The notes: generated by a model from the letters alone, not told the origin. Shown: positions 36,570-45,459, counted from the first letter of the stretch. The stretch is DNA of 64,000 bases from Nitrospira sp. (GCA_030123625.1 CP126121.1:2706179-2770178); one strand, 5' to 3'. Numbers and translations: made by a program.

Positions 36570-38810
36570 ATGAGACTTTTGAAACTCTCACTTCGGTTCG
36601 TTATCCCGTTGGTAATCGTGTTGGCCGTCATCGCCTATGGGGTGATCCCGCTCGTCGACTCATTGGAACTGAAGTGGTTTGTTCGCGATCTCGACATGCG
36701 GTCCAAGGTCATGATCAATACAATGGAGGGACCGCTTGCGGACCTTCTCGTATCCAACTCAAAGGACAAGATCCTTGCCTATTTTACGCGCATTCTCCAG
36801 GACGAACGAGTGTACGCCCTGGGATTTTGCGATCTCGATTACCAGCTTCTCTATGAGACTCAAGCATACCCGAAGGATGTCACCTGTAAAGATACGCTCA
36901 ACCTCGCATCCAACTCGTCCACCGTTCGGTCATTCAGCAGCGGGCCGCTCCATATCACGTCAGCCTCGATCGAATCGAACGGGCGCCGGCTGGGCCGTCT
37001 CCTGCTCATCCACGACATGAGTTTTATCCAACAACGGAGCAGCGATACAAAATGGTACGTCTTCTATCTGTTCGCAGGGCTTACCGCCGTCATCTCGCTG
37101 GTGACCGTGTTGGTCGCACATTTCAGTTGGAAAGGATGGATGGCCGGAGTTCGGGCTATGTTGAAGGGAGAACGGCTTCTGACTCCGCTGACCCATGAAC
37201 AGCATGCCCCGGAACTCCAGCCGTTGGCAAAAGACTTGCGCTCATTGGTGCAGGCTCTCGAATCTGATCGCCGCATGCGCGATGAGAGCCAGATTTCGTG
37301 GACCCCGGCCAGCCTCAAGACGATCCTTCACGAGCAACTCGCCGGTGATCAGGTGTTGATTGTGTCCAACCGACAGCCCTATGCCCACTATTGGAAAGAT
37401 GGGAACGTCGCCGTACAGGTACCGGCGAGCGGACTTGTTTCGGCGCTCGAACCGGTGATGCGCGCCTGCTCCGGCATATGGGTCGCGCATGGGAATGGAC
37501 CCGCGGACCGAGAAGTCGTGGACAAACGGGACCATGTCGCTGTGCCGCCGTCGCATCCCAGCTACGAGATCCGCCGTGTATGGCTTACCGGAGAAGAAGA
37601 GGCCGGGTACTATTACGGGTTTGCCAATGAAGGGTTATGGCCTCTCTGTCATATCGCCCATGTCCGGCCTACGTTCCGTTCATCGGATTGGAAACACTAT
37701 GTGGCCATCAACGAGCGATTTTCTCAGGCCGTCTATGAGGAAGCCACGACAGACAATCCGGTCGTTCTCGTTCAGGATTACCATTTTGCGCTGCTTCCGA
37801 AGCTGATTCGAGATAAATTGCCGACCGCGACGATCATCATGTTCTGGCACATTCCATGGCCGAACGCGGAAAGCTTCGGCATCTGTCCTTGGCGCGAAGA
37901 GATCCTGGAAGGACTGCTCGGAAGCAGTATTCTGGGATTCCACACCAGAGTTCATTGCAACAATTTCATCGATAGTGTCGATCGGTTGCTTGAGGCGCGG
38001 ATCGATCGAAACAGTTCAACGGTCTCTTATGGGGGCAAGATGACGGCAGTCAATCCTTATCCGATTTCCATCGAATGGCCGTTGCAATGGCTCCATGGTC
38101 AACGGTCGGTTCCTGAATGCCGAATCAAACTTCGGGAGGCCTATGGGATGACTCCTGATCGTCTCGTCGGCCTTGGGGTGGAACGTCTTGATTATACAAA
38201 GGGGATCCTGGAACGGTTCATGGCCGTGGAACGGTTGATGGAACTCCAACCGGAATGGATCGGAAAATTTACGTTCGTCCAGATCGCAGCACCCAGCCGT
38301 TCCATGATCGAGCAATACCATCATTTTACCGCTCAGGTTTCTGCCTTGGCCGAGCAGATCAATAAGCGGTTTGGTCGGGACGGCTATGAACCGATCTGCC
38401 TGCGGATTCAACATCACGAGGCGTCGCAGGTCTGCGAATGTTACCGAGGAGCCGATCTGTGCGTGGTCAGCAGTCTCCATGACGGCATGAATTTGGTCGC
38501 CAAAGAGTTCGTCGGCGCCCGGGACGACGAGCAGGGAGTGTTGATCCTGAGTCAATTCACCGGAGCCGCCCGGGAACTGACGGAGGCGGTCGTGATCAAT
38601 CCCTACGACATCGATCAATTTGCGGCCGCGCTCCACCTTGGCCTGACGATGCCGAAGGTGGAGCAGCGGGCCAGGATGCAGAGTATGCGCGGACTGATTC
38701 AGGAGTTCAATGTGTATCGCTGGGCCGGTCGTATGCTCATCGATGCCGCCCGCATGAGACAAAAAGAGCGCGTCATGAAACAGGTGCGGCGGCCCAGCTT
38801 GCTGAATTGA
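36570..38810 (+). CDS. otsA: Membrane-anchored trehalose-6-phosphate synthase (sensor-like fusion)
   Basis: 746 aa, far longer than a usual OtsA (about 460-500). Residues 1-260 hold two membrane helices (LRFVIPLVIVLAVIAYGVIP near 8-28 and YVFYLFAGLTAVISLVTVLV near 163-182) around a CACHE-like extracytoplasmic domain, then a HAMP-like linker. From about 262 a GT20 domain follows: LIVSNRQPY, FWHIPWPNAE, GLGVERLDYTKGI and SSLHDGMNLVAKEFVG. It makes trehalose-6-phosphate from UDP-glucose and glucose-6-P. The sensor-like part suggests synthesis tuned to an outside signal. otsB follows after 10 bp. Confidence 0.93.
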   Translation: MRLLKLSLRFVIPLVIVLAVIAYGVIPLVDSLELKWFVRDLDMRSKVMINTMEGPLADLLVSNSKDKILAYFTRILQDERVYALGFCDLDYQLLYETQAYPKDVTCKDTLNLASNSSTVRSFSSGPLHITSASIESNGRRLGRLLLIHDMSFIQQRSSDTKWYVFYLFAGLTAVISLVTVLVAHFSWKGWMAGVRAMLKGERLLTPLTHEQHAPELQPLAKDLRSLVQALESDRRMRDESQISWTPASLKTILHEQLAGDQVLIVSNRQPYAHYWKDGNVAVQVPASGLVSALEPVMRACSGIWVAHGNGPADREVVDKRDHVAVPPSHPSYEIRRVWLTGEEEAGYYYGFANEGLWPLCHIAHVRPTFRSSDWKHYVAINERFSQAVYEEATTDNPVVLVQDYHFALLPKLIRDKLPTATIIMFWHIPWPNAESFGICPWREEILEGLLGSSILGFHTRVHCNNFIDSVDRLLEARIDRNSSTVSYGGKMTAVNPYPISIEWPLQWLHGQRSVPECRIKLREAYGMTPDRLVGLGVERLDYTKGILERFMAVERLMELQPEWIGKFTFVQIAAPSRSMIEQYHHFTAQVSALAEQINKRFGRDGYEPICLRIQHHEASQVCECYRGADLCVVSSLHDGMNLVAKEFVGARDDEQGVLILSQFTGAARELTEAVVINPYDIDQFAAALHLGLTMPKVEQRARMQSMRGLIQEFNVYRWAGRMLIDAARMRQKERVMKQVRRPSLLN

Positions 38811-38820
38811 TCAACGGACG

Positions 38821-39648
38821 ATGGACTACTTATTGACGGAAGCAGGAAAAAGCGACCTGGGGGCCCTTCTAAAAGTCCGTTCTCTCTATGCATTTGATTT
38901 TGACGGAACCTTGGCAAAAATCGTCCGAGAGCATCATGCGGCGAGGCTGTCGCGACCCATCCGTTTCTGGCTCGGCGAACTGGGAAAGCGCGCGCCTACC
39001 GCCGTGATATCGGGACGCTCTGTGGATGATTTGCGGTCACGTGTCGGGACCACCGTGTCCCACTTGATCGGGAACCATGGCTCGGAAGGCCCTCATACGT
39101 GCCGAGAGGATATGCAGCAAGTCCGAGAGACCAGTCACGGATGGCTGCAATGGGTCAACGACCGTTTTCACGACGAGCTGATTCGAAGCGGTGTGGTCGT
39201 CGAGAATAAATCCTATTCACTCTCATTTCATTATCGAACCACGAATCAACGAGACGCGGCGCGGGCGCTGATTTCGCGAATCGTCGCCGAATTGTCTCCT
39301 CCTCCCCGCATTGTCCTTGGAAAATCCGTCGTCAATGTGATGCCGCCGACGGCGTCGCACAAGGGGACGGCGTTGCTGGAGTACATGCGCCGACTGGACT
39401 GCAGCGCGGCGCTCTATGTGGGAGACGATGTAACCGATGAAGACGTCTTTGCTCTGCGAGATGCCCGCATTCTCACCGTGAGGATCGGCAAGAAAAAGGG
39501 TTCCTCCGCCCGGTATTTCCTCAAAAGACAGGCGGAAATCGCCGAGGTGCTTCGGCTGCTCGTCGAGGTCGGCGACCAAGGCATTCACACCTGGAGTGGC
39601 TGCCACGAACAGGGAGTTCCTCTGCCTGCTCAATCTCCCAACGAATAG
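38821..39648 (+). CDS. otsB: Trehalose-6-phosphate phosphatase
   Basis: HAD-superfamily phosphatase that completes trehalose synthesis. Motif I is FDFDGTLAKI, motif II AVISGRSVDDL, motif III around the Lys in SHKGTALLEYM, and motif IV GDDVTDEDVF. The 275 aa length is normal. It is 10 bp behind otsA, so co-transcribed. A hairpin at 39852-39887 probably ends the unit. Confidence 0.94.
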   Translation: MDYLLTEAGKSDLGALLKVRSLYAFDFDGTLAKIVREHHAARLSRPIRFWLGELGKRAPTAVISGRSVDDLRSRVGTTVSHLIGNHGSEGPHTCREDMQQVRETSHGWLQWVNDRFHDELIRSGVVVENKSYSLSFHYRTTNQRDAARALISRIVAELSPPPRIVLGKSVVNVMPPTASHKGTALLEYMRRLDCSAALYVGDDVTDEDVFALRDARILTVRIGKKKGSSARYFLKRQAEIAEVLRLLVEVGDQGIHTWSGCHEQGVPLPAQSPNE

Positions 39649-39850
39649 ATCCTGCAGGATGCTGAAAAATCCTCCGGCTTCGTTCTCAAGAGACACACCA
39701 TCTCGGCGGTCGCTTCGATTTCTTCATCAAGGCGAACCGCGACCTGGCGCACGGCACGCGGAAAATGCCAAAGACACCATGGTGAAATTCGACGGTATGG
39801 CAGATATGTTTCTGCCAGACGCAGAAGCTTGGCGGGGGCCATCGCTTGAA
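39649..39850. repeat. Half copy of the hairpin-element arm
   Basis: GCAGGATGCTGAAAAATCC at about 39654-39672 matches the outer arm of the elements at 53810 and 50555. The opposite arm is not seen. The rest up to 39850 is non-coding. Confidence 0.45.
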
Positions 39851-39851
39851 C

Positions 39852-39900
39852 CACCGCAAGGAAACCACTTCAAGCTCTCCTTGCGGTGCTTCTTTGGTTA
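39852..39900. terminator. Terminator between otsB and the BON gene
   Basis: ACCGCAAGGA (39852-39861) pairs perfectly with TCCTTGCGGT (39878-39887), followed on the plus strand by GCTTCTTTGGTT. It lies at the 3' ends of both convergent units, so it may serve both. Confidence 0.65.
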
Positions 39901-39996
39901 CGTTTCGCCCTCATTACCGTCCTCTTTACTCTGGAAAATACCGTTTCTCAAGATGAAGCGCTACGCAGCTCCAGGCGAGTGAGACGAGAGCGTACC

Positions 39997-40779
39997 TCAC
40001 TCGCCTAATGTTGAGCCGTTAGACTTTCGCTGACTCTTCGTCACCGTCATCTCCGATACATCCACATCCACCACGCCACGAATTTTCTCCAGATCGTTGA
40101 CCAAACTCACTAGGCCGGCATGATGCTCAACCTTTCCCTTGAGTTTGATCACACCATGCTCAATGCTGTATTCGACTTGGTCGAGATCGACAAACGGCGC
40201 CCATTTCAAGTAGGCCAAGACATCCTTTTCAAGATCTCTATCGGGTCGAGGCTCCCCCACGACTTTTAGTAGGTTCGCAATCGACACAACGCCGGGCACA
40301 GACTGCGCCGTCCTATATGCCAGGCGGCTGTGCAGTAGCTTCTCCACAGGCCCCTTGAGCACGACATCCCCTTCCCGGACCATTACAGTGATTTTATTGG
40401 TTTTACTTTCTCTCAGAGCCGGAACAGATCTCAACGCTGCTTCAATCGATTCGCGGATCGTTTCATCCTTCACGACCGGTGTGACGACCGTAATCTCATT
40501 GTGCAGCTTACGGACGCCCACAATAGTTCCGCTCACCATCGCTTCGGCCAGACTTTTACTATCTAAATCCGGCACGGTTCCGGTCAAGGTGACCACGCCT
40601 TGTTCGACGTTGACCTGAATATTCTTCGCATCGATACGACTGTCGGAGGCCAAACGTTCTCTGATAGCAGATTCAATTTGCGGATCCGTCACTTTCGTGA
40701 CATCGCCGACAAAACCCACCAGGCAGATCGATAAAACGCCGAGGATTAACGCAGTCACTCCATTCAGTCTCTGGTTCAT
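39997..40779 (-). CDS. Exported protein with three BON domains
   Basis: 260 aa. Signal peptide (ALILGVLSICLVGFVG) and three BON modules: IESAIRERLASDSRIDA with GVVTLTGTV, IRESIEAALRSVPAL with GDVVLKGPV, and the last with GVIKLKGKVEHHAG. BON proteins bind outer-membrane phospholipid and act in envelope stability. AAAGGAGG before ATG 40779 decides the start over 40806. The upstream region has a stable hairpin and a promoter motif shared with degP. Confidence 0.9.
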   Translation of the reverse strand: MNQRLNGVTALILGVLSICLVGFVGDVTKVTDPQIESAIRERLASDSRIDAKNIQVNVEQGVVTLTGTVPDLDSKSLAEAMVSGTIVGVRKLHNEITVVTPVVKDETIRESIEAALRSVPALRESKTNKITVMVREGDVVLKGPVEKLLHSRLAYRTAQSVPGVVSIANLLKVVGEPRPDRDLEKDVLAYLKWAPFVDLDQVEYSIEHGVIKLKGKVEHHAGLVSLVNDLEKIRGVVDVDVSEMTVTKSQRKSNGSTLGE

Positions 40780-40818
40780 AGCATTCCTCCTTTTGTCTTT
40801 CCTCAAAGCCTCAATCGG

Positions 40819-40846
40819 GGCGAAGCTCCTTTTGCGAAGCTTCGCC
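40819..40846 (-). promoter_or_regulatory. 5'-leader hairpin of the BON gene
   Basis: GGCGAAGCT and AGCTTCGCC pair perfectly over 9 bp with a 10-base loop, between the promoter motif and the ribosome site. It could be an attenuator, an RNA stabiliser or a protein site. No T-tract follows. Confidence 0.4.
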
Positions 40847-40861
40847 GATGACGGACATTTT

Positions 40862-40891
40862 CATAATTCTGTCCCAAACAAAATCAAGACT
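40862..40891 (-). promoter_or_regulatory. Promoter-like motif upstream of the BON gene
   Basis: The minus strand reads CTTGATTTTGTTTGG then GACAGAATTATGAA. TTGATT and TATGAA are 16 bp apart. It matches the degP upstream motif at 26 of 30 positions and lies 83 bp before the ATG. Confidence 0.5.
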
Positions 40892-41045
40892 TGGGTGGAG
40901 CTGTACTGCTTTCAAGTTGAGCGGGACTCTCACTACCGGCGAGGCTTCTGCAAATGGGAAAGGTGTTTATGAGTAACAGCCGCTCTTGGTGTCTCGACTT
41001 GTGTCTCGAATTGGAGCGATCGGTGGAAATCAGAATAGAACAAAG

Positions 41046-41075
41046 CAACGGCCCGTCTCGTAAGACGGGCCGTTG
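41046..41075 (-). terminator. Terminator of the Hsp20 gene
   Basis: A perfect 13-bp stem (CAACGGCCCGTCT with AGACGGGCCGTTG) and 4-base loop, followed on the minus strand by CTTTGTTCTATT. It sits 35 bp after the Hsp20 stop. Confidence 0.8.
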
Positions 41076-41110
41076 TCAGGCGATTGCAATGTATTGGCAG
41101 GAGCCGTCCG

Positions 41111-41575
41111 TCATGCCGCTTTCACATCAATGATTTTGGCTTGGGAATGAGCAGATTTCGGCAAGTGGATGTACAGCATCCCGTCCTTAAATTCCGCCTT
41201 AACACGCGCCATCTCGACCGAATCCGGAAGCGTAAAGCTCCGGAGAAATCGTCCGTACGGCCGTTCGAGGCGATGGATCCTCCATCCGGTACCCGTGGGC
41301 TCTTCTTTCCGCTCGCCTTGGAGAAGAAGCATCCCATTCTCGATGGTCACCCGCACATCCCGCTTGTTCACCTCCGATAGTTCCACTTTGAGGTAATACT
41401 CGGCGTCTGTTTCAAGGACGTCCACGGCAGGGTACCAATCCGGGACCGTCATCAATTCCTTGCCGTTCCTCTGTTGAGCTTCAGTCTGTTGCGCTTCAGA
41501 ATGGGACAAGAAACGGTTAAGTCGCTCCGAGATGCCTTCAAGTTCACGGAGCGGGTTCCAACGTGCCAGCTTCAT
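41111..41575 (-). CDS. Small heat-shock protein, Hsp20 family
   Basis: 154 aa ATP-independent chaperone. The alpha-crystallin domain spans about residues 48-145: YPAVDVLETDAEYYLKVELS, VRVTIENGMLLLQGERK, YGRFLRSFTLP and AEFKDGMLYIHLPK. A perfect AAAGGAGGT Shine-Dalgarno precedes the ATG. It is monocistronic with its own terminator. I see no heat-shock sigma promoter upstream. Confidence 0.94.
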   Translation of the reverse strand: MKLARWNPLRELEGISERLNRFLSHSEAQQTEAQQRNGKELMTVPDWYPAVDVLETDAEYYLKVELSEVNKRDVRVTIENGMLLLQGERKEEPTGTGWRIHRLERPYGRFLRSFTLPDSVEMARVKAEFKDGMLYIHLPKSAHSQAKIIDVKAA

Positions 41576-41694
41576 AACCTACCTCCTTTCGTTGGGTCTG
41601 CTTTCGGACCTTCATGGCAATATCACCGCGCTGAGAGCCGCGAGGAAGTGAATAAGCTCGGTCTCCAGCGAGTCAACTCCCTTGCTGTGAGGGA

Positions 41695-41723
41695 CTGGAC
41701 TTTCGCTGATGCAGAATTATTTA
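41695..41723 (+). promoter_or_regulatory. Weak match to the shared promoter-like motif
   Basis: GGACTTTCGCTGATG then CAGAATTATTTAC, about 100 bp before the gene at 41821. It shares GACTT and AGAATTAT with the degP/BON motif but with shorter spacing. Tentative. Confidence 0.25.
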
Positions 41724-41820
41724 CACGAGTGTTGGCGGAGCCGTCAGGCTGACATGGATGATGAGCCGCATGACGCCCCGCTAGTTGGATACATTAACCC
41801 CTAACCAACAGGAGGGACGT

Positions 41821-42216
41821 ATGAGACGTATGAAAGGTATAGCTGTGGTGTGTGTGTTGTCCCTGCTTATCGGCGGGGTGGCGCTCGTTCCGAATGCCGT
41901 GCAGGGTGCCCCATGGATCTCCGCCGTTGACAGTTATGCGGCGCCATGGGTCACAGATATGGAGCAGGAACTCCTCAAAAAAGAATACTGGATGATCTAT
42001 GCCAACGATCCGCGTATCCCGCAGAAGGAAGTGTTGCGTCTTCTCAATCAGGCCGCTAAGGCTCAAGAGGCCAATGATCCAGTCTTGGCTCAACAGCTGG
42101 CCCATGAAGCCTTAGGTGTCTTCGAGGAAGGCGTAAGGCGGCACTACTATGATCAGGCGGATATCGAACCCATCATCACCTATATCCGACAGCATCTACC
42201 GATCAGGGTTAGCTAA
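41821..42216 (+). CDS. Secreted hypothetical protein (131 aa)
   Basis: CAGGAGGG precedes ATG 41821. A signal peptide (IAVVCVLSLLIGGVALVPNAVQG) is followed by a helical mature part (MEQELLKKEYWMIYANDP, LLNQAAKAQEANDPVLAQQL) ending IITYIRQHLPI. No Cys and no recognised family. The mature region looks like a short periplasmic helical bundle. The accessory region with IS remnants starts right after it. Confidence 0.7.
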   Translation: MRRMKGIAVVCVLSLLIGGVALVPNAVQGAPWISAVDSYAAPWVTDMEQELLKKEYWMIYANDPRIPQKEVLRLLNQAAKAQEANDPVLAQQLAHEALGVFEEGVRRHYYDQADIEPIITYIRQHLPIRVS

Positions 42217-42224
42217 CATCACAC

Positions 42225-42397
42225 ATGCGGCCGCACGGCGATCGTTGCGGCCGCCGAGTAAGAAATGCGAAGTCGGGTTATAAAAACCCAGCGAAGCGCC
42301 ATTTGCGTCGCTTCAACGGCCTGACGCCCGACCGTTTCTACTGGTTTTTGAAGGAGTGTGAGTGGCGCTTCCATGCGGCAATCAGCAGCGGGAATAA
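42225..42397 (+). pseudogene. C-terminal transposase relic (IS1595-like)
   Basis: The frame contains AKRHLRRFNGLTPDRFYW followed by FLKECEWRF, resembling the C-terminal end of IS1595/ISXO2-type transposases. About 48 codons of similarity remain, and the first RAYT element begins at 42398 and cuts into it. The family assignment is from motif memory only. Confidence 0.45.
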
Positions 42398-43322
42398 GGG
42401 TCAGATCTTGTATTATGCATTTTGATGAACTATATTCCGCCTCATGGCCCGTCCTCTGCGCATCGAATTTCCTGGGGCGCTCTACCACGTCACCACCCGC
42501 GGCAACGCTCGGCAGGACATCTTCCTCGATGACGAGGACCGGCAGCGGTTCCTTGGAGTACTGGCCCATGTCGTCTCCCGCTTTCATCTCCTGCTGCATG
42601 CCTATTGCCTGATGGACAATCACTTTCACCTCGTCGTGGAGACGCCCGACGCCAACCTGTCGAGGGCCATGCGTCAGCTCAACGGGGTCTACACCCAAGC
42701 CTTCAATCGCCGTCACGGTCGGGTCGGTCACGTGCTGCAAGGTCGTTTCAAGGCCATCGTGGTGGACCGGGAGAGCTATCTGCTGGAGCTTTGCCGCTAT
42801 GTCGTGCTCAATCCGGTGCGGGCCAAGACCACCCGCAAACCCGATACCTATCCGTGGTCGAGCTACCAAGCGACGGCGGGGGTCGTCTCCGTGCCGTCGC
42901 TTTTGACAGTGGACTGGTTGCTGTCCCAATTTGGCCAGCAGCGGGCGGCCGCCCAGCGGAAGTACCGGGCCTTTGTCGCCGAGGGGATCGGTCACCATTC
43001 ACTCTGGGAACAGGTTCGGGGACAGGTGCTCCTCGGGAACGAGCGATTTGTCGAACGTCTGGCGCCGCAGCTCCGGGACAAGCGTCCACTGAAAGAGATT
43101 TCCCGGCAGCAACGATTTGCGACCCGACCGCCGCTACGCCACCTCTTCCCTGCCGGTTCCCGTGCGGACCGCACGTGGCGTAATGAGACCATTCGTCGGG
43201 CACATCTGGAACATGGCTACAGCCTGTCCGAAATTGGTCGAGCCGTGGGCCTGCACTCTTCGACGATCAGCCGCCTCGTGAATCCCCAGGCTAGCGACGA
43301 TGCACAGAACAAGACCTGACCC
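42398..43322 (+). mobile_element. RAYT-type Y1 transposase element, copy 1
   Basis: GGGTCAGATCTTGT at 42398-42411 and ACAAGACCTGACCC at 43309-43322 form inverted ends (one mismatch) around a single Y1 transposase gene. The same ends bound copy 2 at 44510-45459. Confidence 0.8.
42444..43319 (+). CDS. REP-associated tyrosine (Y1/HUH) transposase
   Basis: 291 aa. Begins MARPLRIEFPGALYHVTTRG. HUH motif in CLMDNHFHLVVE; the nucleophile Tyr region is in LLELCRYVVLNPVRA; FNRRHGRVGHVLQGRFKA is typical of TnpA-REP. A C-terminal HTH (YSLSEIGRAVGLHSSTISRL) is added. Seems intact. About two thirds identical by eye to copy 2 over the Y1 domain. Confidence 0.92.
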   Translation: MARPLRIEFPGALYHVTTRGNARQDIFLDDEDRQRFLGVLAHVVSRFHLLLHAYCLMDNHFHLVVETPDANLSRAMRQLNGVYTQAFNRRHGRVGHVLQGRFKAIVVDRESYLLELCRYVVLNPVRAKTTRKPDTYPWSSYQATAGVVSVPSLLTVDWLLSQFGQQRAAAQRKYRAFVAEGIGHHSLWEQVRGQVLLGNERFVERLAPQLRDKRPLKEISRQQRFATRPPLRHLFPAGSRADRTWRNETIRRAHLEHGYSLSEIGRAVGLHSSTISRLVNPQASDDAQNKT

Positions 43323-43334
43323 TATTCTTCTTTC

Positions 43335-43769
43335 GTGCAACAAGGTCCTCAAAGGGAAACTAGCTATGCTACTCGTGTTGGCAATTTTGAATCGACTGTT
43401 CGTCGCAACTCGATCAATATTTCAAAGGATGGCCTACTGACTTTCGATGTAAAAGTGACCGGACTACCAGCAGGCAGTAATCTCAGCACAAGACTTCAGA
43501 CAGGGCTTGTTGTTAATTTGACTGATAATGTCAATGTTAACTTCCGTCCTTGGGCCGAAATTCCTAGCTTACCACCTGGAGTGGATGCAAACGGGATTGC
43601 ACATTTTGGAGTATCTGTTTCCGGTATAACCGGCCCAGCCTACATGCGAATCATCCCGCAAGGTCTAGCTGGCCCACCACCCGTCATAACAAACTTTGGA
43701 CCGGGGCTGGGAAAGTACATACCATGCAATGCATGCAATTCAAATCTGCCCTATACTCAACCGTACTGA
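43335..43769 (+). CDS. Hypothetical protein, possibly 5'-truncated
   Basis: 144-aa frame that opens with GTG right after RAYT copy 1. The body is beta-rich with LLTFDVKVTGLPAGSNL and VDANGIAHFGVSVSGITGPA, like an exported Ig-like domain, and ends with a CNACNS motif. No signal peptide or ribosome site is present, so the original N-terminus may have been lost when the element inserted. Confidence 0.4.
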   Translation: MQQGPQRETSYATRVGNFESTVRRNSINISKDGLLTFDVKVTGLPAGSNLSTRLQTGLVVNLTDNVNVNFRPWAEIPSLPPGVDANGIAHFGVSVSGITGPAYMRIIPQGLAGPPPVITNFGPGLGKYIPCNACNSNLPYTQPY

Positions 43770-43785
43770 AGTGGGAGAAGGCCTC

Positions 43786-44352
43786 ATGCTGGTAACACCG
43801 AACGCACTTGGCTTCGGAAGGGCGGCGCGTTTGTGTGTGATTATCTGGTTGAGCACCATAATGTTCCTTGCCTTGCATCCTCAGCAGCCGCTGCATGGTG
43901 AAGAAGGTTCATCAAAGGGAGAAAGTTTAGTATCTACTCTTTATGGCCTACATCTTGAACAGGTGCACCTTTATGTCGATACGGATTATAAGTACCATGA
44001 TGTAATCCATGATCGGGTATTACGTAGTTTTAAGAAGGGAGGGCTTAAGATAGATATGGATCCACCGCATTGGCCTTACAAGCAGGGTCATGCGCTCCTG
44101 CATTTAACTGTTCGGTCAGAACCGCTGCATGGAGAAAAGACGGAAAAGGTTCTCTACTATAGGAAGCTTGAGCTTTTTGAACATATCATTTCCGACCGTT
44201 CTCCCCGTATCAGAGCCTGGGCTGTAACCTGGAGTTACGGCATTCCTGATCCTATCGTTATAGATCCGCCATCATTGGAACAGTTAGAGAAAGATGCGGA
44301 TGATCTTCTCAACACATTCATCCAAGATTTCCTTTATGCCAACAAGAAATAG
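43786..44352 (+). CDS. Secreted hypothetical protein (188 aa)
   Basis: GGGAGAAGG precedes ATG 43786. Signal peptide LCVIIWLSTIMFLALHP, then an alpha/beta domain with LYVDTDYKYHDVIHDRVLRS, YYRKLELFEHIISDRSP and a helical end LEQLEKDADDLLNTFIQDFL. The pattern resembles DUF4136-type or similar periplasmic proteins but not firmly. Bounded by the two RAYT copies. Confidence 0.6.
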   Translation: MLVTPNALGFGRAARLCVIIWLSTIMFLALHPQQPLHGEEGSSKGESLVSTLYGLHLEQVHLYVDTDYKYHDVIHDRVLRSFKKGGLKIDMDPPHWPYKQGHALLHLTVRSEPLHGEKTEKVLYYRKLELFEHIISDRSPRIRAWAVTWSYGIPDPIVIDPPSLEQLEKDADDLLNTFIQDFLYANKK

Positions 44353-44509
44353 CTAACGCCTCGTAGGGTTGGCCATCGCCTCGGGGCGGCGGCAGGAGGG
44401 ATTATCGGGTGCGGCGATCAATGGAGCCGACCCAGGGATGGGGGCCGCAATTGCTCACGGCCACCGCGGCCTTTTCGTTGAGAGTGCAACAGGCCTATGA
44501 AGTGTATGA

Positions 44510-45459
44510 GAGGGTCACAGTTAAAGGGTCAGGTCTTGTATCTTGTCTATTTTACCACCGGATGGTAAATGTAGAGGTCATGGCCCGCCCTCTTCGACTG
44601 CAATTTGACGGAGCGATCTACCATGTGACGTCCCGGGGCAACGCCCGAGCAGATATTTTCGATGACGATGGGGATCGCCATGCCTTCTTGGAATGTCTGG
44701 AGAAGGTCGTTCACCGCTTTCACTGGCTCTGCCATGCTTACTGTCTGATGAGTAACCACTATCACCTCGTCATTGAAACACCCGAGGCGAACCTCTCCAA
44801 GGGGATGCGCCAACTCAACGGCATCTATACCCAAGGCTACAACCGGCGTCACCGAACAGTGGGCCATGTGTTCCAGGGGCGGTACAAAGCCATCCTGATA
44901 CAGAAAGAAAGCCATCTGCTGGAAGTCTGTCGCTACGTGGTGCTCAATCCGGTCAGGGCCAAGGCCGTCGAGAAAGTCGAGCAATGGAAATGGAGCAGCT
45001 ACCGGAGGACGGCTGGCGTCGCTAAAGGTCCACCATGGCTGGCCGTGCATTGGGTGTTAAGTCAGTTTAGTCAGGATAGACATCTCGCCACCGGTCACTA
45101 CCGGCGGTTTGTCAGAGAAGGGATCGATAGGCCTTCGATCTGGGAGGGTGTGCAAGCCCAAGTGTTGTTGGGGGGAGAAAACTTTGTAGAAAAGCTTCAA
45201 GGGTATGTGAAGGGTTACGAGGCGATCGCCGAGATCCCTCGCAGCCAACGGTATATGAGCAGGCCTCCACTCAAGAAGCTGTTTGAGGGGAAGCGTACGA
45301 AGGCCAAACGAGACACAATAATTGTTCAGGCGGTCCATCGTTACGGGTACAGCCAGAGAGAAGTGGCGGAGATGCTGGGACTGCATTACGCGACAATAAG
45401 CCGAATCGCCAACAAGTCTTGATACAAGAGACAAGACCTGACCCTTTAACTTGACCCTC
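44510..45459 (+). mobile_element. RAYT-type Y1 transposase element, copy 2
   Basis: Inverted ends of about 29 bp: GAGGGTCA, then GTTAAAGGGTCAGGTCTTGT at the left (44510-44539) and the complement ACAAGACCTGACCCTTTAAC then TTGACCCTC at the right (45431-45459), one indel. Inserted next to or inside a helicase relic. Confidence 0.8.
44580..45422 (+). CDS. REP-associated tyrosine (Y1/HUH) transposase
   Basis: 280 aa from MARPLRLQFDGAIYHVTSRG. HUH in CLMSNHYHLVIE, Tyr region LLEVCRYVVLNPVRA and C-terminal HTH YSQREVAEMLGLHYATISRI. The longer frame from 44409 includes the left inverted end and is not the protein. Looks intact and potentially active. Confidence 0.92.
   Translation: MARPLRLQFDGAIYHVTSRGNARADIFDDDGDRHAFLECLEKVVHRFHWLCHAYCLMSNHYHLVIETPEANLSKGMRQLNGIYTQGYNRRHRTVGHVFQGRYKAILIQKESHLLEVCRYVVLNPVRAKAVEKVEQWKWSSYRRTAGVAKGPPWLAVHWVLSQFSQDRHLATGHYRRFVREGIDRPSIWEGVQAQVLLGGENFVEKLQGYVKGYEAIAEIPRSQRYMSRPPLKKLFEGKRTKAKRDTIIVQAVHRYGYSQREVAEMLGLHYATISRIANKS

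Noticed and set aside
38016..38762. 248-aa minus-strand frame
   Set aside because: Antisense to the GT20 domain of otsA, with no own ribosome site or family pattern.
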